Assembly: GCF_002154225.1 (NCBI RefSeq)
Contig: NZ_MTSE01000007.1
Coordinates: forward strand, 248,001 to 312,000
Length of the DNA: 64,000 bases
Source of the DNA: Hymenobacter crusticola
GTDB taxonomy: Bacteria; Bacteroidota; Bacteroidia; Cytophagales; Hymenobacteraceae
Reading direction: 5' to 3'
Shown: positions 53,972 to 62,302 of the stretch, piece after piece
Layout of the letters: every line of letters begins with the position of its first letter
How positions within the stretch are numbered: position 1 is the stretch's first letter
Translations under genes and position numbers: made by a program
The notes under the pieces: generated by a model
Databases searched by the model: none
What the model was told of the DNA's origin: nothing
Seen by the model: only the letters and a program-made list of their open reading frames with translations

Positions 53972-54832
53972 CTAGTAGCTGCGTACTTTATCAGCGCTGC
54001 TGTTGGTAAACTCGTCGTGGAGGTATTGTGCGTCTTCTGGGTTGCGGTGTTTCACGCCCATTACGATACCGCCGTTTTTGACGTCGCTTTCGTATTCAGC
54101 AGCATGCTCTTCTGGAATGCCCGAGCCTACTAGAGCGCCTACCAGGCCACCTGTCAGACCACCTGCACCAGCACCAGCTAGCGCTGCGGCAATTGGGCCA
54201 GCAATTACCAAACCTAGGCCTGGTAGCGCTACCGATGTACCAATGGCAGCAATAGCACCAATGATAGCACCAGCCGTACCACCGATTGCTGAACCTACGC
54301 CAGCACCTTCCATCGCTTTGTCGCCGAGGTCAGTTTCTGGGGTATCTTCACCAAAGTGCGTCTTACGTGTGTCGTCCGACATCAATACGTTGACGTCGTC
54401 TTTCGTGTAGCCACGTGAGGCCAAAGAGTTATAAGCACGCTCAGCGCTCGAACGATCTTTGAACGTACCGTACGTGGTCGTACCATATGTCTTGTCGTTG
54501 CCTGTTACGGCACGTGCTGCGTCACCAGCGGTGTTCTGTACTGCGTCGATACCGCGGCCAACTACTGCACCAGCTGTTCCAGCAATTTCACCGCCTTTTT
54601 GCGTGGCGCTGTAGTCATGGTGCGAATTAGCGTCTCCGCCAGTGGTACCGAATGAAGAATCGCCAGATACGCTGCTGTCACCAGTGCTTGAGTTGCCTAG
54701 GTTGCCGCTCGACGTGGTGTTAGAAGTAGAAGGATTGCTAGCGCTGTAGCCAGTGCCTGAAGCACCAGTGCCATAGTTTGCGCCAGAGCCAGTACCTGCG
54801 TTTTCCGGGTTGATTGAATCGTTAGTTTGCAT
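53972..54832 (-). CDS. General stress protein with YflT-like and glycine-zipper domains
   Basis: The 286-residue protein has a serine/glycine/asparagine-rich disordered N-terminal 80 residues. A YflT-like domain follows (about 120-160; YGTFKDRSSAERAYNSLASRG), then a long glycine-zipper segment (about 173-240; GAGVGSAIGGTAGAIIGAIAA) and a C-terminal GIVMGVKHRNPEDAQYLHDE. YflT is a heat- and general-stress-induced family, and the zipper suggests membrane insertion. It is monocistronic with its own terminator. Confidence 0.85.
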   Translation of the reverse strand: MQTNDSINPENAGTGSGANYGTGASGTGYSASNPSTSNTTSSGNLGNSSTGDSSVSGDSSFGTTGGDANSHHDYSATQKGGEIAGTAGAVVGRGIDAVQNTAGDAARAVTGNDKTYGTTTYGTFKDRSSAERAYNSLASRGYTKDDVNVLMSDDTRKTHFGEDTPETDLGDKAMEGAGVGSAIGGTAGAIIGAIAAIGTSVALPGLGLVIAGPIAAALAGAGAGGLTGGLVGALVGSGIPEEHAAEYESDVKNGGIVMGVKHRNPEDAQYLHDEFTNSSADKVRSY

Positions 54833-54981
54833 GGGTGGAGAAAGTTAAAAGTTGATTGGGAGAGAGTTAGCATCCTAATGTTCCTCAAAAGCGATGAAGA
54901 ACTGGACTTGTGTAGCTTAACGGGTACCTCTCCGCGGGGGTTACAGAAAATATTATTTACTTTCTCCTAAATCCCTGCTGG

Positions 54982-55371
54982 CTAACTATATAACTTATCG
55001 GTATGCCCGAATTTTTCGTAATTGACATCGTTCTGCCAAAAAGCTCGGCAGGTTGTGCGCAGCTCTTTCAGAAAGCTAGGGTCATGCTTGAGCGTGCGCC
55101 ACTCTCCAAGACCTAGCCGCTCGCACAGTTTGTAGAAATTGTCGCCTTGTCCCTTCGAGCCTTCTACTTTTACCAAACAGCTCAGCAAAGGACGGCCGGC
55201 ATGATACTCGGCTTCCGACAACTCCGCCAGTAGTTCGTTGAGGCGGGCTTTCTCGTGTGATATATCAAGGTTGAAACCAAGCTCTGCTTCTTGCACCAGA
55301 TTTAGGTAGCTAGTAGTGCCTACTTGATGACGGGAAAAGCGAATGAGATGGTTGCGAAGGCGACTGATCAT
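54982..55371 (-). CDS. Hypothetical protein, 129 residues
   Basis: From the ATG at 55371 the protein starts MISRLRNHLIRFSRHQVG. It is soluble and mixed helical, with ARLNELLAELSEAEYHAGRPLLSCLVK and a C-terminal aromatic-rich part (CRAFWQNDVNYEKFG). The family is not recognised; I would not assign a function. It lies just downstream of the proline dehydrogenase gene, separated by about 110 bp. Confidence 0.65.
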   Translation of the reverse strand: MISRLRNHLIRFSRHQVGTTSYLNLVQEAELGFNLDISHEKARLNELLAELSEAEYHAGRPLLSCLVKVEGSKGQGDNFYKLCERLGLGEWRTLKHDPSFLKELRTTCRAFWQNDVNYEKFGHTDKLYS

Positions 55372-55481
55372 GCGCAAAAGGTGGGTTTATGTAGGGAAAT
55401 AGGACCTAAAACACTGGTCAAGATAGAAATCCTGCGCAGTAACCCTGTCATGCACCAAAACTATGCCGCCGAGCTTTCGCT

Positions 55482-56672
55482 TTATTTGGCCAGCTTACGC
55501 CGCGCCATCTCCTTCTGAATCAGTAGAAACTCACGGCTGCTCTGGCCTGCAATGGCTGTATTTTCGTTGGCGCGCCGCAACAGATAGGGCATTACTGCTT
55601 CCACTGGGCCATAGGGTACATACTTGGCTGTGTTATAACCGGCGTCAGCCAAATTATAGCTCAAGTTATCGCTCATGCCATAAAGCTGGGCAAACCAAAT
55701 GCGTTGGTCACCAGGGCGCAGGTTATGTTCTTGCATCAGCTCAGTGAGGAGCAGGGAGCTAGCCTCATTGTGCGTGCCAGCACAGATGCTGATGCGCTCA
55801 ACATGTTCTACGCAGTAACGCAAAGCTTCGTCGTACAGCTCGTCGGTGGCTGACTTCGTTGGGTTGATCGGGTTCTGATAGCCACGCTGCGTAGCTACTC
55901 GGCCTTCCTTTTCCATATAAGCGCCGCGCACCAGCTTGCCGCCTAGGTAGTAGCCTTCGCGCTCGGCTACTTCGGCGGCGGCTTTGATTGCATCAAGGCG
56001 GTCGTGGCGGTAGAGCTGGTAGGTGTTCCAGACGATAGCCGACTCGCGGTTGTAGCGTGCCATCATCTCGTACGTCAAGTCGTCGATGGTTTGTTGGAAC
56101 CAACTTTCCTCGGCATCCACAAATACCCGTACGCCGTACTGATGTGCCCGTGCGCAGATGGCATTTACGCGGTTCTTGGAGCGTTCGAAGCTAGCTTGTT
56201 CGGTTTGGGAAAGCGGTTTGCCTGCTTGCACTTTTTCCAAGATGCTGCTTTCGGCTACACCTGTTACTTTAAAAACCGAAAAAGGAATGTGCGTGGAGCG
56301 ATGCGCCATGTCGATGGTGCCCAGAATCTCTTGGCAAGTAGCATCGAAGCTTTTATCGTTGCCTTCCCCTTCTACGGAGTAGTCGAGGATGGTGCCGATG
56401 TGGTAGCGACCGAGCTCTTCAATTACGGGCAGACATTCCCGAATTGTTTCGCCCCCGCAAAACTGCCGAAAGATGGTTTGCTTGATGGCAAACTTGACGG
56501 GAAGATTCCACTTCAGTGCAAAGTTCATCAGGCCACTTCCGGTCTTGACGAGGGAGTTACTATTCATGGCCGCAAATAGCGCGTACATGCGGCGTAGCTC
56601 GCCGTCTGATTTGCCCGCGAAGGCAATGGCAGTGTTATCGAAGGAAATAGCAGGAGCCTGGGTTGCGGGCAT
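55482..56672 (-). CDS. Proline dehydrogenase family protein
   Basis: The 396-residue single-domain protein has the FAD-barrel features of proline dehydrogenase: YSVEGEGNDKSFDATCQEI (about 140-158), VFVDAEESWFQQTIDDLTYEMMARYN, GGKLVRGAYMEKE with the flavin/substrate arginine, and RRANENTAIAGQSSREF at the C-terminus. It oxidises proline to pyrroline-5-carboxylate, feeding electrons to the quinone pool. There is no fused P5C dehydrogenase domain and no such gene nearby. Confidence 0.95.
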   Translation of the reverse strand: MPATQAPAISFDNTAIAFAGKSDGELRRMYALFAAMNSNSLVKTGSGLMNFALKWNLPVKFAIKQTIFRQFCGGETIRECLPVIEELGRYHIGTILDYSVEGEGNDKSFDATCQEILGTIDMAHRSTHIPFSVFKVTGVAESSILEKVQAGKPLSQTEQASFERSKNRVNAICARAHQYGVRVFVDAEESWFQQTIDDLTYEMMARYNRESAIVWNTYQLYRHDRLDAIKAAAEVAEREGYYLGGKLVRGAYMEKEGRVATQRGYQNPINPTKSATDELYDEALRYCVEHVERISICAGTHNEASSLLLTELMQEHNLRPGDQRIWFAQLYGMSDNLSYNLADAGYNTAKYVPYGPVEAVMPYLLRRANENTAIAGQSSREFLLIQKEMARRKLAK

Positions 56673-56854
56673 ACTAAAAGGAGCTTAAGAGAACGTACGG
56701 CGACGCGAAGATAGCCAGCCAGCGGCAGTTTGGGTGCTAGGTCTGGTACACTTACTGAGCCGGCGGATACTATTCCCTAACCGCTTTCTTATACGTAAAA
56801 TTCCGCCTAACGGCTGCTCCTGGAAGCTAGTACTTGAGTCTCAGCCCCTACGCG

Positions 56855-57277
56855 CTACTGCCGACGGTAACGGTAGACGAAACCGTCTGCGATGTTATCC
56901 TTTAGCGTAAGCTGATCGTTATTCAGCTCAATGTACTGCGGCGTGTAGCGCACGCCCTGGGCAATGTAAAAGATGAGCTTCGCCGAAGGACTATCGCCGG
57001 GCTCGGTGCTGCGTCGCACCGAGTACTGCCGCGTGTCCACCACTTTGCTCTTGCTGTAAACGTTCATGGTACTATCCGCCATAAATTCCAACTCGGAAGT
57101 GCCCGTTGCAACGTCTGTAGTGGTGCCGGCAATGCCTCCACTTGTTTGGTATAAGTCCCACCGGCCGACAAGCCCGGTGCTCTTCGGGGCCACAGTGTCT
57201 TTGTCTTTCTTACAACCCGCCGTAACAACGGCAAATAAGAGAAAGAAAGCGTAAAGAAGGGATGAGTACTGTTTCAT
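56855..57277 (-). CDS. Lipocalin-like lipoprotein
   Basis: The 140-residue protein has a lipoprotein signal ending VVTAGC (Cys 22) and a small beta-barrel-like domain that opens LVGRWDLYQTSGG and contains SELEFMADSTMNVYSK and QYIELNNDQLTLKDN. This is typical of the lipocalin-like family in Bacteroidota. The ligand is unknown. Confidence 0.85.
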   Translation of the reverse strand: MKQYSSLLYAFFLLFAVVTAGCKKDKDTVAPKSTGLVGRWDLYQTSGGIAGTTTDVATGTSELEFMADSTMNVYSKSKVVDTRQYSVRRSTEPGDSPSAKLIFYIAQGVRYTPQYIELNNDQLTLKDNIADGFVYRYRRQ

Positions 57278-57608
57278 AGTAAAAGACTGACAAGCTAGAG
57301 ACAGGCGTGTTTTTGCTGAACGTGAAAATAGAGGTACGTCAGCGGCTTATAGGGATGACTGAGAACCGACGCGTAAGGTTGCAGGTGCCTATTAAGTTGC
57401 TACCTAGGTCTGGTTCAAGGGTATAAGAACAACCCCGGGCTGCGAAAAAGAGTTTGCAAGCTACACCGAGCTAGGTTGGCAATTGGTAGGGGCTTGGTAG
57501 GAAGAACTTCAATCCGTGCTGTAGAAATAAGCTGCTTTAAGCGGAACCCGTTACTTTTGCCTCGCATCCGGCTCCGGATGACGTTCTGTTTCGCAAAAGC
57601 ACTTTCTA
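57278..57608. other. Divergent intergenic region upstream of aroB
   Basis: The 331 bp gap separates the leftward lipoprotein gene from aroB. It contains TACTTTTG (57552-57559), a possible aroB -7 box. No other element is clear. Confidence 0.5.
57552..57559 (+). promoter_or_regulatory. Possible -7 promoter box of aroB
   Basis: TACTTTTG matches TAnnTTTG and lies 50 bases before the TTG start of aroB. No TTG was seen at the -33 position, so support is weak. Confidence 0.35.
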
Positions 57609-58649
57609 TTGAACGCTCCGCTTTCTTTCGGTTCCGACGCGCTGCCTACCTTGGCAGCATTACTTCGCCAGCCCGCCGTAAGCCGTGTGTTGGTGTTAAC
57701 CGATTCCAATACTGCCCGGCTCTGTTATCCGCTGCTCCAGCCGCACCTGCCCGACGATCATAAGTTGATTGAAATTCCGGCTGGCGAAGAGCACAAGACG
57801 CTCTCGACCTGCGAAAACGTGTGGAATTGCCTCACAGAGTACCGCACTGACCGCTTTGGGGTGCTAGTAAACCTAGGGGGCGGCGTAGTGACGGACCTAG
57901 GGGGCCTGTGCGCGGCGCTGTACAAGCGTGGTATCCGGTGCATGCAGGTGCCCACTACGCTGCTGGCCCAGGTTGATGCCAGCGTGGGCGGCAAAACGGG
58001 CGTCGACTTCCAAAACTTCAAAAACCAACTTGGCGTATTTCAGGAGCCGGCCGGTGTGTTCATCGACCCCGTATTTCTGCAAACGCTCGACCCACGCCAA
58101 CTCAAATCGGGTTACGCCGAAATTGTGAAGCACTGGCTTATTGCTGATGCCGCGGCCTTTGAGGAGCAGCGTCGTCAGGGCATGTTTGTGGAAGACTGGA
58201 CGCCCATCATTCGTGAGTCGGTGGCTACCAAGCAGCGCATCGTGGAGGCTGACCCGCTGGAGAGCGGCCTGCGTAAGATTCTGAACTTCGGCCACACGGT
58301 GGGGCACGCGCTGGAAAGCTTCCTACTGGGGCAGCCTGGCCGAGAGGTGCTGCACGGCGAAGCTATTGCTGCGGGTATAGTGTGTGAGAGCTGGCTAGCG
58401 GTGCAAAAAGGCTTACTCAGCCCCGAAGAGCTGGATAAAATCGAAACGTTTATCTTCTCAGTTTACGAGAAAATTCATTTTGTAACGTTCGAAACCGACG
58501 CCATTGCCGAGCTCGCTTTGCAAGACAAGAAGAACGTTGGGGCTACCATCAACTGTACATTGCTGCAAGGCATTGGCCACGCCGTATACGATCAACCTGT
58601 GACCTTGGCCGAACTGGCCGAGTCGCTCCGTTACTACCATCGCCTGTGA
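57609..58649 (+). CDS. aroB: 3-dehydroquinate synthase
   Basis: The 346-residue protein carries the NAD-binding GGGVVTDLGG (about 94-103), KTGVDFQNFKNQLG, the metal-site region SGYAEIVKHWLI (Glu) and later NFGHTVGHALE and LHGEAIAAG (His ligands). It turns DAHP into 3-dehydroquinate in the shikimate pathway. The start is a TTG (57609); no ATG or GTG precedes it in frame nearby. The last bases overlap the aroA start by 4 (GTGA), so the two are translationally coupled. Confidence 0.97.
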   Translation: MNAPLSFGSDALPTLAALLRQPAVSRVLVLTDSNTARLCYPLLQPHLPDDHKLIEIPAGEEHKTLSTCENVWNCLTEYRTDRFGVLVNLGGGVVTDLGGLCAALYKRGIRCMQVPTTLLAQVDASVGGKTGVDFQNFKNQLGVFQEPAGVFIDPVFLQTLDPRQLKSGYAEIVKHWLIADAAAFEEQRRQGMFVEDWTPIIRESVATKQRIVEADPLESGLRKILNFGHTVGHALESFLLGQPGREVLHGEAIAAGIVCESWLAVQKGLLSPEELDKIETFIFSVYEKIHFVTFETDAIAELALQDKKNVGATINCTLLQGIGHAVYDQPVTLAELAESLRYYHRL

Positions 58650-59887
58650 ATTCGATCTCTCTGACGCTCCGCTGGTCTGGCGGCCCGCTTAGCGGCACGG
58701 CCCAGCTGCCTGCCTCCAAAAGTGAAAGCAACCGCGCCCTCATCATTCAGGCGCTAGCTGGCAGCGGCCACCTCGACAACTTGTCTGACGCCAATGACAC
58801 GCAGCTTATGCAGCGCCTATTGGCCGATGGTGCCGCCGAAACCCTCGATGCGGAAGACGCTGGCACTGTCATGCGCTTCCTGACGGCCTACCTCGCCGTG
58901 ACGAACCGCCACGCCTTGCTAACCGGTACTGCCCGCATGAAGGAGCGCCCCATTATGGTGTTAGTTGATGCATTGCGCGAGCTAGGTGCCCAGATCGAGT
59001 ACGCCGAAACGGAAGGCTTCCCGCCCTTGCGCCTGCAAGGTTGGCAACCCGGACCTACCGCCGATGGCGAGCTAGCGGAACTGAGCGTCCGCGGCGACAT
59101 CAGCAGCCAGTACATTTCGGCGCTGCTCATGATCGGACCCATGCTGCCCAATGGCTTGCGCGTAAACCTGGTCGGCAAAGTTGGCTCGCGCCCTTACATT
59201 CGCATGACCCAGGCTTTGATGCAGCACTTTGGCGCCAATTTTCGCGACCTAGGTACCGTATTGGAAGTGCGCCCCGCCGCCTATCAAGCGGCCGATTACA
59301 CAATTGAGTCTGACTGGTCAGCGGCAAGCTACTGGTACGCTATGGTGGCGCTTGGGCCCGCTGGGTCGGAAATTACGCTGCCCGGCCTGCGTCAGTACTC
59401 CTGGCAGGGCGACCAAGCCATTGTGGGCATTATGGAAAAGCTAGGAGTAGCAACTGAATTTGTGGCCGATGGCGTCCGCCTCACACAAATACCGCCCGCC
59501 CCGGAGCTGACCCACGACTTTACCGATTGCCCCGACTTAGCCCAAACGGTAGCCGTGGTAGCCGCTGCGCAAGGCACCAACTTAGTTATGACGGGCTTAG
59601 AAAGCCTACGCATCAAAGAAACCGACCGCATTGCGGCGTTACAAACGGAACTAGCTAGCTTCGGGGCTTACTTGCTGGAAGAAGCCGACGAGCATTTCCG
59701 CGTCACGGCTGAGAGCTTTCGCGTCGATGGGCAAGAGGTATCCACCTACCATGACCACCGCATGGCCATGGCCTTTGCACCCCTGGCGCTACGTGGCCCC
59801 CTAACAATTCAGGACCCGAAAGTGGTGCGCAAATCGTATCCGCAGTTCTGGAGTGAATTGGAGAAAGCCGGTTTCCAGATTGGATAG
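58646..59887 (+). CDS. aroA: 3-phosphoshikimate 1-carboxyvinyltransferase (EPSP synthase)
   Basis: The 413-residue protein starts at a GTG that overlaps the aroB stop. It has PASKSESNRALI (shikimate-phosphate site), DAGTVMRFLT, RGDISSQYISALLM, the late LRIKETDRIAAL and YHDHRMAMAF. These are the EPSP synthase signatures. It joins shikimate-3-phosphate and PEP. With aroB it forms a two-gene shikimate operon; other aro genes are not in the window. Confidence 0.97.
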   Translation: MNSISLTLRWSGGPLSGTAQLPASKSESNRALIIQALAGSGHLDNLSDANDTQLMQRLLADGAAETLDAEDAGTVMRFLTAYLAVTNRHALLTGTARMKERPIMVLVDALRELGAQIEYAETEGFPPLRLQGWQPGPTADGELAELSVRGDISSQYISALLMIGPMLPNGLRVNLVGKVGSRPYIRMTQALMQHFGANFRDLGTVLEVRPAAYQAADYTIESDWSAASYWYAMVALGPAGSEITLPGLRQYSWQGDQAIVGIMEKLGVATEFVADGVRLTQIPPAPELTHDFTDCPDLAQTVAVVAAAQGTNLVMTGLESLRIKETDRIAALQTELASFGAYLLEEADEHFRVTAESFRVDGQEVSTYHDHRMAMAFAPLALRGPLTIQDPKVVRKSYPQFWSELEKAGFQIG

Positions 59888-59978
59888 TTACGGTTTGGCT
59901 TAGCGCTGCCATTCCGGGCACGGGGCCGAGTTACCAACCTAGATAATTCAGATTCCTGCCTGTGCTCGGAATGGTAGT

Positions 59979-60779
59979 TTATAGCTGTAGCTCTCGGAAA
60001 TACGCCTCGGAGTGCTGTAGTCTGCTGCCGTACCAGCTGAACAGCTCGCCATCGACAACCCGAATGGTGGCGTCTGGACAAATTTCGTCAAACTCCGCCA
60101 CGTGTTTTTCCTTGAATGGATAGGGCTCTGAAGAGAGAAAAATAGCCTGCGGCGCAGCAGCAGCTAGCTGCTCGCGGGTGACTTCCGGATAGCGGCTTTG
60201 CTTCGCAAAAACATTGATGAAGCCTGCACGGCGTAGCATATCATCGATAAATGTACCGTTTGCCGCCACCATGTACGGCTTGCGCCAAATGAAGTACGCC
60301 ACCGAGACGGGCAAAGCCGTGGGAGCTAGGTTCGTAAAGGACCCAGAAATTACAGTGGCCAAAGCTTCCGCTTTCGCTTGGGTACCGGTGAGCATGCCCA
60401 CCTGCCGAATCATGCGTAGTGCCTCCTCAAGCGTGCTGATGTCGCTCAGCCAAACCGGGTATTTTTCCGCAAGTTGCTCAATGCCTTGCTGGTAATTTTC
60501 TTCCTTGTTGCCGAGGATTAGATCTGGCCGGAGCGCGGCAATTTTTTCGAAGTCAAAATTCTTCGTGCCACCAACGACCGTAGCTTGTTGCCGTGCTTGG
60601 CTAGGGTGAATGCAAAACTTCGTTACGCCCACAACTCGCGCCGCCAACCCTAGGTCGAACAGCAGTTCCGTCTGGGAAGGTACCAGTGACACGATGCGCT
60701 GCGGTGGAAACGGCACCACTACCCGCCGACCTAGCTGGTCGGTGAGCGTGAGTGGGAGGGAAGGGGTAGGAAGATTCAT
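59979..60779 (-). CDS. TroA/BtuF-type helical-backbone metal- or cobalamin-binding protein without signal peptide
   Basis: The 266-residue protein has the two-lobe helical-backbone layout: RRVVVPFPPQRIVSLVPSQTELLFDLGL, VVGVTKFCIHPSQARQ, VVGGTKNFDFEKIAALRPDLIL and a C-terminal lobe with AAAPQAIFLSSEPYPFKEKH. This is the BtuF/FecB family, which delivers cobalamin, haem or siderophores to ABC permeases. The sequence starts with MNLPTPSLPLTLTDQL and shows no signal peptide or lipobox, which is unusual. No permease gene is adjacent. Confidence 0.88.
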   Translation of the reverse strand: MNLPTPSLPLTLTDQLGRRVVVPFPPQRIVSLVPSQTELLFDLGLAARVVGVTKFCIHPSQARQQATVVGGTKNFDFEKIAALRPDLILGNKEENYQQGIEQLAEKYPVWLSDISTLEEALRMIRQVGMLTGTQAKAEALATVISGSFTNLAPTALPVSVAYFIWRKPYMVAANGTFIDDMLRRAGFINVFAKQSRYPEVTREQLAAAAPQAIFLSSEPYPFKEKHVAEFDEICPDATIRVVDGELFSWYGSRLQHSEAYFRELQL

Positions 60780-60807
60780 GCGTAAGAACCTAGCTTGTAA
60801 ATAGCGT

Positions 60808-60857
60808 AAGGGCCGGCGTAGGCTAGGTGATATTCATCCTAGCCTACGCCGGCCCTT
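60808..60857. terminator. Long hairpin between the M42 gene and the metal-binding protein gene
   Basis: Perfect 20-base arms (60808-60827 and 60848-60857 with the preceding bases to 60838) around a 10-base loop. It follows the M42 stop by 23 bases but has no T-run on the minus strand. Confidence 0.6.
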
Positions 60858-60879
60858 GCTCAAGTGGGCTAGTTAAACC

Positions 60880-61950
60880 TTAAGAAAAGTACCGGAAGTC
60901 GTGGCCATCTTCAATGCGGAACAGGGTTTCGTAGATGAGCTTAATCACGTTGTCTACGTCGTCTTGGTGCACCGTTTCCACAGTGGTGTGCATATACTTC
61001 AGCGGTAACGAGATAAGCGCCGAGGCAATACCCGCGCCGGCGTAGGCGAAGGCATCGGTATCAGTACCGGTAGCACGGGTGGCAGCGGCACGCTGGAAAG
61101 GCGTTTCGGTTTCTTCAGCCGTCTGGATGATAAGGTCACGCAGGTTATTCTGCACGGCGGGGCCGTAGGTGATTACCGGGCCTTTACCGCAAGCTAGGTC
61201 GCCGGCCGTCTTCTTCTCGTACATCGGCGACTGAGTGTCGTGGATAACGTCCGTGATGATGGCTACGTCTGGCTGAATGCGGTGCGCAATCATCTCAGCC
61301 CCGCGCAGACCAATTTCTTCCTGCACGGCATTCACGATGTAGAGGCCGAAGGGCAACTGCTTGCCTTCTTCCTTCAAGCGCCGGGCAACTTCCGCAATCA
61401 TGAAACCGCCAATGCGGTTATCGAGCGCCCGTCCTACATAGTACTTGTTGTTCATCACCGTAAACTCGTCCTCAAACGTGACTACGGAGCCTACATGCAC
61501 GCCCATCTCTTCCACCTCCTGCTTCGACGAAGCGCCGCAGTCTAGGAAGATGGTTTCGATGTTCGGTGCTTTCTCTTGCTCGGGCTTGCGCACGTGAATG
61601 GCCGGCCAGCCAAATACCGCTTTCACCGTACCCTTCGCCGTGTGAATGTTCACCCGTTTGGAAGGAGCAATGAGGGCATCAGAGCCGCCGTTGCGGCGCA
61701 GGTAGATGTAGCCCTCCTTCGTGATATAGTTTACGAAATAGGCAATTTCGTCGGCGTGTGCCTCAATCACGACCTTATACTTTGCATCGGGGTTAATCAC
61801 CCCAACGGCCGTACCATACGTGTCGACGAAGTACGTGTCTACGTAAGGCTTAAGGTAGTCAAGCCATAGTTTTTGCCCTTCTTTCTCGAAGCCTGTAGGC
61901 GAAGGGTTATTCAGGTATTTCTGAAGGAAGTCAAATGATTCTTGACGCAT
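60880..61950 (-). CDS. M42-family metallopeptidase (glutamyl aminopeptidase/cellulase-M type)
   Basis: The 356-residue protein shows the M42 metal-site set: VIEAHADEIAYFV (His ligand), GRALDNRIGG (bridging Asp), VQEEIGLRGA (general base and ligand Glu), and ATGTDTDAF before a final HTTVETV (His). It lacks an export signal, so it should act on peptides in the cytoplasm as large oligomers. It lies downstream of the DUF3784-like gene in what is probably the pccB operon. Confidence 0.94.
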   Translation of the reverse strand: MRQESFDFLQKYLNNPSPTGFEKEGQKLWLDYLKPYVDTYFVDTYGTAVGVINPDAKYKVVIEAHADEIAYFVNYITKEGYIYLRRNGGSDALIAPSKRVNIHTAKGTVKAVFGWPAIHVRKPEQEKAPNIETIFLDCGASSKQEVEEMGVHVGSVVTFEDEFTVMNNKYYVGRALDNRIGGFMIAEVARRLKEEGKQLPFGLYIVNAVQEEIGLRGAEMIAHRIQPDVAIITDVIHDTQSPMYEKKTAGDLACGKGPVITYGPAVQNNLRDLIIQTAEETETPFQRAAATRATGTDTDAFAYAGAGIASALISLPLKYMHTTVETVHQDDVDNVIKLIYETLFRIEDGHDFRYFS

Positions 61951-61989
61951 AAATAAAACAGGTAATACAGAGAATGAAAAGTGAGGTCA

Positions 61990-62286
61990 TTAACGATAAA
62001 ATCGTAGACTGCCTAAAGCGGTACGCGCGACTAAAATTAATGTACTAAAGAAAAACAGGACAGCACCAGTCTCAATATGAATGCACGTCAGCAAACCCGC
62101 CAGCATCTGTCCGTACCCAAGCATAAGCAAATTTCCGCCAGCCCAGGCTGCTAGTCCAGTTTTATTTGTTACCCTGGTCGCATCATAGCCCGCTAACAGC
62201 TCCACGTTGCCCTCGCGCACCGAACGAGCCAAAACAACGACGAGAGCACCTACCGCAACGAAGATGATAGCTGGAAGAAGATGCAT
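61990..62286 (-). CDS. DUF3784-like small membrane protein
   Basis: From the ATG at 62286 the 98-residue protein has three membrane spans. The first, MHLLPAIIFVAVGALVVVLA, is followed by VELLAGYDATRVTNKTG, the conserved AGYN-type loop of DUF3784. A TTG six bases upstream is a less likely start. It is 16 bp from the stop of the carboxylase gene, so likely co-transcribed. Function unknown. Confidence 0.75.
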   Translation of the reverse strand: MHLLPAIIFVAVGALVVVLARSVREGNVELLAGYDATRVTNKTGLAAWAGGNLLMLGYGQMLAGLLTCIHIETGAVLFFFSTLILVARTALGSLRFYR

Positions 62287-62302
62287 AACCAAGTAAGTAA
62301 AT

